A DNA stretch of 21,063 bases from contig PCAG01000057.1 in NCBI GenBank assembly GCA_002730475.1, positions 1 to 21,063 on the forward strand, read 5' to 3'. The notes beneath the pieces are model-generated. The model ran no database searches. It had not been told where the DNA came from and was given only the letters and a program-made list of their open reading frames with translations. Source of the DNA: Spirochaetales bacterium. Lineage in GTDB: Bacteria > Desulfobacterota_D > UBA1144. Of the stretch, positions 14,409 to 21,063 are shown one piece after another; position 1 is the first letter of the stretch; every line of letters begins with the position of its first letter. The translations under genes were made by a program, and so were the position numbers.

Positions 14409-15595
14409 ATTCGCCAACAAATTTATACGCTAGTAAAGCGACACCATTCTGGCGTGATGAACGTGTGTTGCAGCTTGTGACACAAGTTGTAACACTACTT
14501 GCCATTCTACTAGCTGGTGGATGGTTAATAAGGAACATGTTCGTCGCACTAGAACTCAGAGGTATTCCCCCCAGTTTTTCGTTTCTTAATCTGACATCGC
14601 AGTTTGATATAGGCCAACCCAAAGGTTGGCATATTCGCGACGATCCGTATTGGAACGCATTTCTTGTCGGACTTTACAATACTATACTAGTGAGTTTTAT
14701 CGGAATTATTCTGGCTACCATCTGGGGTACTGTAATTGGAATTGCGCGACTATCTTCTAACTATCTGATAGCTAAACTAGCCCAACTATATGTAGAGGCT
14801 ATTCGAGGTATACCACTACTGATATTCATGATTTTTGTTTATCAGGGCGTATTTATGAAATTTCCTAAGGTTGATGATTCTATTATAGCTGGAGACTGGT
14901 TGTATATTAATGTGCGAGGCATTTACACTGTTCGAGGTGTGCCAACACCGATGTTTCAGACATACAGTGTAATACTGTTTGCAGGGTTAATAGCGGCCGC
15001 TGGTGTTGCCTGGATGCTTATCCGTAAACGGCAGATTACTGGTCAAACGCCGATGACTGGTTTGTGGACTATTGGAACTTTTCTAGCGGTTGCTTTTTTG
15101 GGGTGGATAATATTGCCAAGTGCACCATTTTCGCCTGAGTATCCATTACCTGAAGGGTTCAATATACAAGGAGGTATGCGCTGGACTCCAGAATTCTGTG
15201 CAGTAGGATTTGCCCTAGTAATATACACAGCGAGTTTTGTGGCTGAAATAGTGCGGGGAGGAATTATGTCAGTCAGTAAAGGGCAGATAGAGGCTGCTCG
15301 TTCTTTAGGTTTGAGTGCTATCGATACAATGCGTATAGTCGTCATGCCTCAAGCGTTACGAGTGATAATTCCGCCATTAACAAGTACATGGATGAGTTTA
15401 ACAAAGAACTCATCGTTAGCGCTGGCAGTAGGTTATCCTGATGTTGTTGCAATAGCTGGTACTGTACAAATGCAAAGCGGTCGTGCTGTTGAGGTGTGGT
15501 TTATGATGGTTATGCCGGTGTATCTCACACTAAGTTTGCTGACGTCAGCATTCGGTAATTGGTACAACAAACGCATGAAAATCGTGGAGCTATAA
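14405..15595 (+). CDS. aapQ: General L-amino-acid ABC transporter permease, first subunit
   Basis: This 396-residue polytopic inner-membrane protein matches the AapQ/BztB type. These have an extra N-terminal membrane segment and a large insert compared with ordinary HisQM permeases. The first hydrophobic helix (VVTLLAILLAGGWLI) is followed by the conserved LELRGIPPSFSFL. The ABC-permease EAA loop is visible near the C-terminus (GQIEAARSLGLSAIDTMRIVVMPQALRVIIPPL). I use the ATG at 14405; a TTG at 14381 in the same frame is the alternative. Neither has a strong Shine-Dalgarno. It pairs with the next permease to form the channel. The AapJ gene ends about 130 bases upstream, with the hairpin between. 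Confidence 0.9.
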   Translation: MNSPTNLYASKATPFWRDERVLQLVTQVVTLLAILLAGGWLIRNMFVALELRGIPPSFSFLNLTSQFDIGQPKGWHIRDDPYWNAFLVGLYNTILVSFIGIILATIWGTVIGIARLSSNYLIAKLAQLYVEAIRGIPLLIFMIFVYQGVFMKFPKVDDSIIAGDWLYINVRGIYTVRGVPTPMFQTYSVILFAGLIAAAGVAWMLIRKRQITGQTPMTGLWTIGTFLAVAFLGWIILPSAPFSPEYPLPEGFNIQGGMRWTPEFCAVGFALVIYTASFVAEIVRGGIMSVSKGQIEAARSLGLSAIDTMRIVVMPQALRVIIPPLTSTWMSLTKNSSLALAVGYPDVVAIAGTVQMQSGRAVEVWFMMVMPVYLTLSLLTSAFGNWYNKRMKIVEL

Positions 15596-15597
15596 AA

Positions 15598-16857
15598 ATG
15601 GGTACTACTGTAAAGGGAGTGAATAATCAGCTGAGTTCTGATGTATTGGCTCCGCCCACCGAGAGGTACACTGTGCTTGGGTGGCTAGTTAAGAATCTGT
15701 TTAGTAGTTGGTACAACGCTGTTCTTACGTTTATTGCGATTGGTATCGTGATTGCCATTGGTAGACCGGCGATTATATGGGCATTCTCACAGGCACGCTG
15801 GATTGTAATCCCTTTTAATATGGCTAATTTAATGGTTGGTGTATATCCTCGTGCTGAAATTTGGCGTGTCTGGTGTGTTGTGTATCTGATCATGGGATTA
15901 GTTGGACTAACATGGCGAGCTCAGTTTACTGGCCATAAGCGCGGTATTGTTGTATTTGCAGCAATTATGGTGCTGGGTGTATTGCCGATCGAGTTGGCAT
16001 TTATGGGGATGGATGGTGAAACAATAAGAACTACCAGTTTGCCTTCTGGCATGGCTGGCGTTGGTATCGGTGGCTTATTAGGAATGTTTGTGGGACAGGT
16101 AGGTGGAGAGCGTGCGAAGCGTTTGTCTACGTACGGCTGGTTGTGGTTTTATCCCATTGCTATCTTCTTGGTAAGGGGGATATCGTCGGGACACGATATT
16201 TTGCCTCTAGTGAAAACAAGTCAGTGGGGCGGATTGATGCTTAATACTATTGTGTCGTCTACTGCGTTAGTACTAGGGTTACCTATTGGTATTATATTTG
16301 CCCTGGGAAGGCGATCTAAACTTCCAGTATTTCGCACCGTGTCGATTGTGTTTATTGAATTTGTGCGTGGAGTACCACTGATTACCATACTTTTTACAGC
16401 ACAAGTAATGATTCCGCTATTTTTACCAGAAGAGGTTCGGATAGATAATCTGATAAGAGCTATGATAGGCGTAACTTTGTTTGCCGCAGCATATATTGCC
16501 GAGATTGTTCGGGGAGGATTACAGGCGATTCCGCGTGGGCAGTATGAGGCATCAGATGCACTGGCAATGACTAGGGCTGTAGGATTGCGGTATATTATTT
16601 TGCCGCAGGCATTACGTACTACAATACCAATGATGGTTAATGAAGCCATTGGATTGTCGAAGGATACTAGTCTACTGAAAATAGTGGCTATGATGGAATT
16701 GCTTTCGATGGCACAAGCGCTTACTGCTAACCCAGATTATATAGGCACTCAAAGAGAGTTGTTGACCTTCGTTATGGTTGTATTCTGGTTAGTAACTTAT
16801 ATTCTTGCTTATGCTGGCCGGCGTTTGGAAACAGCTCAAGGACTAGGTGAAAGATAG
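15598..16857 (+). CDS. aapM: General L-amino-acid ABC transporter permease, second subunit
   Basis: This 419-residue membrane protein is the AapM/BztC-type partner. It has several hydrophobic helices, a middle stretch with extra helices, and a C-terminal transport core with the EAA loop ([34 protein letters not shown]). The segment [15 protein letters not shown] is the conserved helix before it. The chosen ATG at 15598 is preceded by GGAG eight bases away and lies 2 nt after the first permease's stop. A longer TTG-started frame from 15559 would lie inside that gene and is rejected. Together with the ATPase it completes the transporter. Confidence 0.9.
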   Translation: MGTTVKGVNNQLSSDVLAPPTERYTVLGWLVKNLFSSWYNAVLTFIAIGIVIAIGRPAIIWAFSQARWIVIPFNMANLMVGVYPRAEIWRVWCVVYLIMGLVGLTWRAQFTGHKRGIVVFAAIMVLGVLPIELAFMGMDGETIRTTSLPSGMAGVGIGGLLGMFVGQVGGERAKRLSTYGWLWFYPIAIFLVRGISSGHDILPLVKTSQWGGLMLNTIVSSTALVLGLPIGIIFALGRRSKLPVFRTVSIVFIEFVRGVPLITILFTAQVMIPLFLPEEVRIDNLIRAMIGVTLFAAAYIAEIVRGGLQAIPRGQYEASDALAMTRAVGLRYIILPQALRTTIPMMVNEAIGLSKDTSLLKIVAMMELLSMAQALTANPDYIGTQRELLTFVMVVFWLVTYILAYAGRRLETAQGLGER

Positions 16858-16891
16858 TAGATGTACCGCGACTAAAGAAGGGAGACATATT

Positions 16892-17662
16892 ATGGACTCA
16901 ACTAATGTTCGTGAAGTAGAGAATAAAAAGACACCAATAATCGTTGCTCGTGACGTACACAAATGGTTTGGTCAATTTCATGCACTGCGCGGTATTGATA
17001 TGGAAGTCTATAAAGGCGAAAAAATTGTTATATTTGGACCGTCGGGATCGGGTAAGTCAACTTTTATACGTACTATTAATCGACTAGAGGAGCATCAACG
17101 CGGAGACATAATAGTAGACGGGATTGAATTGACACATGATGTCAAGAATATTGCTGCGATAAGACAGGAGATTGGCATGGTCTTCCAAGCATTTAATTTG
17201 TTCCCACATCTTACGGTGTTGGGTAACATTACTTTGGCGCCACTCCATGTCCGAAAGTGGTCTAAGGAACAAGCGGAGGAGTCAGCTATGCAGTTGCTAG
17301 ATCGGGTAGGTATTCCGGAGCAGGCTGATAAATACCCTGGACAGCTTTCGGGCGGTCAGCAACAAAGGGTAGCTATTGCGCGTGCGCTGGCGATGCAGCC
17401 TAAAATCATGTTGTTTGACGAACCAACCTCCGCCCTGGACCCGGAAATGATCAAAGAAGTTCTTGATGTAATGGCGGAGTTGGCTGAGTCCGGTATGACT
17501 ATGTTGGTTGTAACTCACGAAATGGGTTTCGCTCGAGAAGTATGTGACAGGATGGTGTTTTTTGACGAGGGCCAAGTTGTAGAAGAGGGAACACCTACGC
17601 AAATATTTGAACACCCACAGAGCGAACGGACAAAGTTGTTTCTATCGCAGATACTTCATTAG
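16892..17662 (+). CDS. aapP: General L-amino-acid ABC transporter ATP-binding protein
   Basis: This 256-residue ATPase has all nucleotide-binding motifs: Walker A GPSGSGKS at 49-56, the Q-loop in [10 protein letters not shown] near 98-106, the signature LSGGQQQR at 152-159, Walker B IMLFDEP ending at 178 followed by the D-loop SALD, and the switch His209 in VTHEMG. The C-terminal FEEG-like turn ([12 protein letters not shown]) and [15 protein letters not shown] are typical of the polar amino-acid uptake group (GlnQ/HisP/AapP). The start at 16892 has GGGAGA about six bases upstream. A longer frame from 16847 would overlap the permease gene. It powers uptake through AapQ-AapM. No good terminator is visible directly after it. 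Confidence 0.93.
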   Translation: MDSTNVREVENKKTPIIVARDVHKWFGQFHALRGIDMEVYKGEKIVIFGPSGSGKSTFIRTINRLEEHQRGDIIVDGIELTHDVKNIAAIRQEIGMVFQAFNLFPHLTVLGNITLAPLHVRKWSKEQAEESAMQLLDRVGIPEQADKYPGQLSGGQQQRVAIARALAMQPKIMLFDEPTSALDPEMIKEVLDVMAELAESGMTMLVVTHEMGFAREVCDRMVFFDEGQVVEEGTPTQIFEHPQSERTKLFLSQILH

Positions 17663-17681
17663 CGCCGGTTGTTGGAATAAA

Positions 17682-17712
17682 TTGGCGCATTGAATTCTTC
17701 ATTTACTATAAT
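17682..17712 (+). promoter_or_regulatory. Possible promoter ahead of the small membrane-protein gene
   Basis: TATAAT at 17707-17712 is preceded by TTGGCG at 17682-17687, a 19-bp spacing that is longer than optimal. If used, it would transcribe the EamA/SMR-like gene at 17786, with the hairpin at 17743-17766 in its leader. Confidence 0.35.
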
Positions 17713-17742
17713 AACCCAGTGATATCAACATTTAAAATATAG

Positions 17743-17766
17743 TGCCATTCGTATGTAAGAATGGCA
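17743..17766 (+). promoter_or_regulatory. 8-bp perfect hairpin in the leader of the small membrane-protein gene
   Basis: TGCCATTC (17743-17750) pairs exactly with GAATGGCA (17759-17766) around an eight-base loop. Only three T residues follow soon after. It could be a weak terminator for the transporter operon or a leader structure. It ends 11 bases before the Shine-Dalgarno of the gene at 17786. Confidence 0.45.
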
Positions 17767-17785
17767 TGTTTAACATTGGAGGATT

Positions 17786-18202
17786 ATGAATACAACTATT
17801 TCGCTTGCTGTGCTCAGTCTTTTTGCGTTTGGTGTTGGTAGTTTCTTGTGGCAGGTTGCAGGAGCCAATCAGGCTTATGCACCTAGTTATATGATAGTGG
17901 AAGGCCTAACATTTGCTGTAGTTGGATTAGTGATTCATGTTGTCGATAAGCATAAATTTTACCTGTCGAATAATATGGTTGGATATGGAGTTTTAGGCGG
18001 TATACTAGCCGGTATTGCAGTGTACGCCCTAATTCTGGCCTTTAGCATGGGAGGTGCAGGTAGCATAATGTATCCCATATCGCGACTTGGAATGGTTGTT
18101 TCAGTAATATTGGCCGTTTTGATTTATCGGGAGCCAGTGACTATTACAAAATTGATCGGATTGGGTCTAGGAGTGAGCTCAATTGTTGTTCTATCTCGTT
18201 AA
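17786..18202 (+). CDS. Short EamA/SMR-like membrane protein (half-transporter size)
   Basis: This 138-residue protein is almost entirely hydrophobic, with four or five predicted membrane helices (about 2-22, 32-52, 65-88, 93-112 and 120-137). The C-terminal pattern, with PISRLGMVVSVILAVLIYREPVTITKLIGLGLGVSSIVVL, is that of the last helices of one EamA (drug/metabolite transporter) repeat. Full EamA transporters have two such repeats and about 300 residues, so this is a single-repeat form that would need to dimerise. GGAGG precedes the ATG with a rather short three-base gap. It converges with another single-repeat protein of the same size, the stops lying 13 bp apart. Substrate unknown. Confidence 0.75.
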   Translation: MNTTISLAVLSLFAFGVGSFLWQVAGANQAYAPSYMIVEGLTFAVVGLVIHVVDKHKFYLSNNMVGYGVLGGILAGIAVYALILAFSMGGAGSIMYPISRLGMVVSVILAVLIYREPVTITKLIGLGLGVSSIVVLSR

Positions 18203-18215
18203 TCCACACAATCGT

Positions 18216-18641
18216 TTACGATTTATATCCAATCATTGCAACTCCAGCAATACATATTAGTACGCCGGCTATATTGGTGAGTGTAGCTTTGTCTCCGATT
18301 ATTAAAGCTCCTATCAGTAGAAGTGCAATATTGGTAAAAACACTTGTGACAAGATTGCCTGTACTTATGTCCCAGCCATTTCGGTACATTAATATAAAAC
18401 CTATGTCAAGCAGTATTACTGAAATTGCCATCGCAATTTGTATCCAGCTTAGCTGGCGAACTTGCTTTGCTAAGCCGCCGTCTGATGGAAATAGAGGAAT
18501 TAAGCATGCTGCTATTATTGCAATGGCGACATATGTGGCCGTCACAGCGACTATAGGATTAAGTGATGTTGGTATGCGCCCAGCAAAATAGTGAAAACTC
18601 ACTGCGCCTAATAGTACTATCGTTGGTGCTATGTAGAACAT
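18216..18641 (-). CDS. Short EamA/SMR-like membrane protein (half-transporter size)
   Basis: This 141-residue protein has four or more hydrophobic helices. Its C-terminal half (GNLVTSVFTNIALLLIGALIIGDKATLTNIAGVLICIAGVAMIG) follows the single-repeat EamA/SMR pattern with a conserved Gly-rich last helix. I chose the ATG at 18641 because AAAGGA lies about nine bases upstream. An in-frame ATG at 18662 would add MKKGNKT and lacks a clear ribosome-binding site. It lies tail to tail with the other half-transporter (17786-18202). The two may form a hetero-oligomeric small exporter or importer, but opposite strands mean they are not in one operon. Confidence 0.72.
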   Translation of the reverse strand: MFYIAPTIVLLGAVSFHYFAGRIPTSLNPIVAVTATYVAIAIIAACLIPLFPSDGGLAKQVRQLSWIQIAMAISVILLDIGFILMYRNGWDISTGNLVTSVFTNIALLLIGALIIGDKATLTNIAGVLICIAGVAMIGYKS

Positions 18642-18807
18642 GGTTTTGTTTCCTTTTTTCATAAAACCTACTCAATGTATATAAATTTCACTAGCCATCA
18701 ATTGTCATTGGACTTTTGTAAGGAATATCATCTTCTTGCAATTCAATGATGTAAAAATCTATGAAGATCTATAGAAGCATTGATTATATCTTAAATAGTT
18801 TGCAAAG

Positions 18808-18813
18808 TATAAT
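18808..18813 (+). promoter_or_regulatory. Candidate -10 box of the DNA methyltransferase gene
   Basis: TATAAT lies 40 bases before the methyltransferase ATG, giving a leader of about 34 nt. No good -35 hexamer is found at the usual distance; TTGATT at 18780-18785 is 22 bp away, too far. I see no GANTC site in the gap between 18663 and the ATG, so direct methylation control of this promoter is not suggested. Confidence 0.35.
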
Positions 18814-18853
18814 TCTAGGCATTGGATAGCAGTTGGTTTGTAAAGGTGAGAAT

Positions 18854-19951
18854 ATGGAATTTGAGCGAAATCGAATTATTAGAGGTGATTGCGTGCAAGT
18901 TTTGTCATCATTGCCGGAGAGCTCGGTTGATTTGATATTTGCTGATCCACCCTATAACCTACAATTGGAAGAAGATCTTCATCGTCCTGATATGACAAGA
19001 GTTGAAGGAGTGACTGATAAATGGGATAGATTTGAGGATTTTGAGTCTTATGACAAATTTACTGCAGCATGGCTTACAGCCTGCAGACATGTCCTTAAGC
19101 CTTCGGGTTCTATTTGGGTTATTGGAAGTTATCACAATATATTTCGAGTGGGTAGGATTATGCAGGATATTGGATTCTGGATATTAAATGATGTTGTATG
19201 GGTCAAAACAAACCCGATGCCAAATTTTCGTGGGGTGAGATTTGCAAATGCGCATGAAACACTTATATGGGCTAGTGTCACTAAAGGAAGCAGATATATG
19301 TTTAATCATCAGGCTATGAAGGGTTTTAACAATGATAAACAAATGCGCAGCGATTGGTGGATAATTCCGTTGGCAAAGGGGCCGGAGAGATTGCGCGATG
19401 AAATAGGTAATACAGCTCATTCAACACAGAAACCGGAAGCCCTACTATATCGTGTGATTCTTTCGTCTAGCAATCCTGGTGATTTGGTGCTGGATCCGTT
19501 CATGGGAAGCGGTACCACAGGAGTTGTTGCAAAAAGATTGCATCGTGATTGGCTCGGAATAGAATCCGAAAACAAATATATTGATTTGGCACAAAAAAGG
19601 ATAAATGCGGTACAACCAGAAGATTATGACTCTAGTTTGTTTGATGTACGGGATTTAAAAAACAAAAAAAGTCGTGTTTCGTTTGCGACCTTGCTGGAAA
19701 ATGGGATCGTGCGACCTGGACAGAAGATCTATTTTCAAAAGAATGTGGATAAAATGGCAGTTATCAAACCTGACGCTAAGATTAGAGCAATTGATGGTTT
19801 TGAGGGTTCTATTCATCAGGTGGGTACGTACTATACTGGTGGATCTCCCTGTAATGGATGGAAACACTGGTACGTACTGGATGGCAGCAATTATCTGCCA
19901 TTAGATGAATTTAGGGAAAAGTATCGTCTACGCATACAGAGTGACCAATAG
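18854..19951 (+). CDS. ccrM: CcrM-type N6-adenine DNA methyltransferase (predicted GANTC)
   Basis: This 365-residue protein is a beta-class amino-methyltransferase. The catalytic DPPYNLQL lies at 31-38, ahead of the AdoMet-binding DPFMGSGTTG at 214-223, the beta-class order. The CcrM hallmark is the C-terminal domain: RVSFATLLENGIVRPGQ and GSIHQVG...CNGWKHW closely follow the DNA-recognition extension of CcrM proteins. These methylate adenine in GANTC; the target here is by analogy. The ATG at 18854 has AAGGTGA just upstream; an in-frame GTG/TTG-type start at 18833 is less likely. No restriction endonuclease is adjacent, so it looks solitary and may act in replication timing or gene control, as in Alphaproteobacteria. 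A phage or transferred origin cannot be excluded. Confidence 0.9.
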   Translation: MEFERNRIIRGDCVQVLSSLPESSVDLIFADPPYNLQLEEDLHRPDMTRVEGVTDKWDRFEDFESYDKFTAAWLTACRHVLKPSGSIWVIGSYHNIFRVGRIMQDIGFWILNDVVWVKTNPMPNFRGVRFANAHETLIWASVTKGSRYMFNHQAMKGFNNDKQMRSDWWIIPLAKGPERLRDEIGNTAHSTQKPEALLYRVILSSSNPGDLVLDPFMGSGTTGVVAKRLHRDWLGIESENKYIDLAQKRINAVQPEDYDSSLFDVRDLKNKKSRVSFATLLENGIVRPGQKIYFQKNVDKMAVIKPDAKIRAIDGFEGSIHQVGTYYTGGSPCNGWKHWYVLDGSNYLPLDEFREKYRLRIQSDQ

Positions 19952-20048
19952 ACAACTAATACCTAGTGATGGTTTTGTAAAATGGTTTAGATGACACGGG
20001 TCAATAGCAGTCAATCACCGAGTTGTTGTGACATTTGTGAGACGTATG

Positions 20049-20201
20049 TTAGCTGGTTGTTCGGTTGACTAGGAGATTGTGACCTGCCGATAAAATTACT
20101 GCAGCTGAAACATCGGCTATTGGAGGCATCGCAGGAAATCCAAAATTCCAGGCGATTACAGCAATTAACCAAATAAGATAGATCTGTATGTTTGTTGTCA
20201 T
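20049..20201 (-). CDS. Small membrane protein, 50 residues, downstream of the half-permease
   Basis: I do not recognise this protein. The frame encodes MTTNIQIYLIWLIAVIAWN, then GFPAMPPIADVSAAVILSAG and a short polar end (HNLLVNRTTS). It has one clear hydrophobic helix at about 6-20 and a second amphipathic or hydrophobic stretch near 30-42. The PAMPPIADV segment looks conserved in character rather than random. It starts 34 bases after the permease stop on the same strand, so it is probably co-transcribed. The ribosome-binding site is weak. It may be an accessory subunit of the half-permease. The frame is small, so existence as a gene is likely but not certain. Confidence 0.5.
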   Translation of the reverse strand: MTTNIQIYLIWLIAVIAWNFGFPAMPPIADVSAAVILSAGHNLLVNRTTS

Positions 20202-20235
20202 GGTCTGCCAGTGCCTATATTGCTAGAGAGTATAT

Positions 20236-20736
20236 TTAGGTTGCTTTAGAGAAAAATGTCTGTGCTATAAGACCTGCAATTGGAGGAAGAAGGCAAACGC
20301 TCGCAACTCTTATTAATGTAAATTTCCAGCCGAGTATTGCTACTTCTAATGGTAGTCGCGCTAATGACCAGGCACCCCAGCCGGTCAAATATGCTACTGC
20401 CACTCCAATGCTGCTCCCTGATCGTAATAGTCCAGCAAGAAGTGGGACAGTTACAACAGGTCCTCCTGGAGTAAGTGTGCCGGCTACTGAAGCTAACATA
20501 ATTCCTCTTAGTCCAGATTCAGGCCCTAGCCATTTTGTGATAAAAGCCTCTTGTTGCGCAGCAAACACTTGCGACATTCCAGCAATAATCAGGGCTAATA
20601 ATAGGAGTGGCATCATTTGCACTATCATTTTCGCTGATATTTGAAGTCCGGTAATGTGGAGGTTATTGCCTTGATAATATCCGAATAGTACTAAAGCCGC
20701 AGCTATACCGCCCATTATTAATGTTGGAGTAAGCAT
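20236..20736 (-). CDS. Half-length ArsP_1 / DUF318-type permease
   Basis: This 166-residue membrane protein has about five helices (2-21, 36-58, 78-103, 109-125, 140-161). The features typical of the YraQ/ArsP_1 permease repeat are KWLGPESGLRGI at 68-79, then TLTPGGPVVTVPLLAGLL at 87-104, and a following AYLTGWGAWSLARLPLEVAILG. Full-length members have two such repeats (over 300 residues), so this is a single-repeat form expected to dimerise. Known relatives are linked to arsenic or organoarsenical export, but the substrate here is unknown. I chose the ATG at 20736 because AAGGA lies eight bases upstream. The longer frame from 20763 lacks a ribosome-binding site. Confidence 0.8.
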   Translation of the reverse strand: MLTPTLIMGGIAAALVLFGYYQGNNLHITGLQISAKMIVQMMPLLLLALIIAGMSQVFAAQQEAFITKWLGPESGLRGIMLASVAGTLTPGGPVVTVPLLAGLLRSGSSIGVAVAYLTGWGAWSLARLPLEVAILGWKFTLIRVASVCLLPPIAGLIAQTFFSKAT

Positions 20737-20918
20737 ATTTGAATTCCTTTTGGGGTTTTTCATGATGGCTAATTATATAGAAAGGTGGCGTAGGAATGTA
20801 TATTGATGTCAATACGCGTTTGATTGGTGCTAGACGCGACCCAAGATATGCTTTGGAATGTTATATATGTTGAGTGGATAGTGATAGCGTAAGTTGGTCA
20901 TAAAGGTCGTGTTGGTTC

Positions 20919-20967
20919 AAATAAACTATAGACTCCAATTAGAATGGTTTATAGTTGGAGCTTATTT
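20919..20967 (-). other. AT-rich bulged hairpin between the enolase and permease genes
   Basis: AAATAAACTATA (20919-20930) can pair with TATAGTT (20950-20956) plus TATTT (20963-20967), giving 12 base pairs interrupted by a six-base bulge (GGAGCT). The bulge's GGAG could instead pair with CTCC at 20933-20936, a pseudoknot-like alternative. It follows the stop of the partial enolase gene by about 13 bases on the minus strand, and could end or process that transcript. There is no T-tract. The rest of the 20737-20980 gap shows no gene. Confidence 0.35.
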
Positions 20968-20980
20968 ACGGGACTAACAG

Positions 20981-21063
20981 TCAATCCCATTTTGACGCAT
21001 AGAATTTCATTTTGTCTTCGTCAATATCTACGCCTAGCCCAGGTTTTTCAGGAGGAGTGAGAA
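20981..21063 (-). CDS. C-terminal end of a third enolase-superfamily protein, cut by the right edge
   Basis: The visible 27 codons on the minus strand end in LTPPEKPGLGVDIDEDKMKFYASKWD before a TGA at 20981-20983. The PGLGVDIDED segment is the signature C-terminal tail of mandelate racemase-like enolase-superfamily proteins. The plus-strand enolase in this window ends NPGLGVDIREDIVKKY, and the minus-strand one ends KPGLGMELNKDIIEKY. The gene enters from the right edge, so nothing of the active site is seen. It is the third enolase-superfamily gene in the window. Confidence 0.75.
   Translation of the reverse strand, partial: LTPPEKPGLGVDIDEDKMKFYASKWD

Noticed and set aside
17646..17688. GCGCC/GGCGC hairpin after the transporter ATPase as a terminator
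   Set aside because: The stem is only five base pairs with a long loop and no T-tract follows.
1..21063. CRISPR array, insertion sequence, prophage or toxin-antitoxin module
   Set aside because: No regularly spaced repeats, transposase motifs, integrase or phage structural genes, or toxin-like small gene pairs were seen on either strand.

Overview
The window is a moderately AT-rich bacterial metabolic region (composition judged by eye). My best guess for the source is a marine Chloroflexota bacterium of the SAR202 type. Three things point there: three enolase-superfamily (mandelate racemase-like) genes within 21 kb, short-chain dehydrogenases packed around them, and an amino-acid binding protein made as a lipoprotein (Cys21 followed by an Ala/Pro-rich linker) rather than as a free periplasmic protein. 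This is inference; no rRNA or other phylogenetic marker is present.

Region 1 (1-9535, minus strand) is one long same-strand gene run. In transcription order it holds the beta and alpha subunits of an ATP-grasp acyl-CoA ligase (succinyl-/malyl-CoA ligase type), a one-cluster ferredoxin, a two-subunit class I Fe-S fumarase/tartrate dehydratase (beta before alpha), E1-beta and E1-alpha of a thiamine-diphosphate 2-oxoacid or acetoin-type dehydrogenase, an enolase-superfamily dehydratase, the E2 acyltransferase, a small cupin, a CitE-like C-C lyase, and the first codons of another gene. Most junctions are tight or overlapping. One route consistent with the content is hydration of fumarate to malate, activation to malyl-CoA and cleavage to acetyl-CoA plus glyoxylate. 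The enolase and the E1/E2 pair would feed acids in by dehydration and oxidative decarboxylation. Substrates cannot be read from sequence. No E3 gene is present.

Region 2 (9536-12768) starts from a divergent intergenic region. A perfect consensus promoter (TTGACA, 17 bp, TATAAT) overlapped by a 20-bp perfect palindrome drives a plus-strand SDR / enolase / SDR group. This looks like a regulated acid-sugar or polyol catabolic cassette. The group ends in a hairpin plus T-tract terminator.

Region 3 (13206-17662) is a complete general L-amino-acid ABC transporter (AapJ-AapQ-AapM-AapP type). A perfect 13-bp stem-loop separates the binding protein from the permeases. A 437-bp stretch without a gene precedes it.

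Region 4 (17663-21063) is mixed. It holds two short, tail-to-tail EamA/SMR-like membrane proteins, an apparently solitary CcrM-type adenine methyltransferase (GANTC predicted), a half-length ArsP_1/DUF318-type permease followed by a 50-residue small membrane protein, and the C-terminal end of a third enolase-superfamily gene entering from the right edge on the minus strand.

I saw no CRISPR array, insertion sequence, tRNA or rRNA. Several starts were moved inward from the longest open frame because a Shine-Dalgarno sequence and the family N-terminus agree on an internal start; each is stated in its entry.
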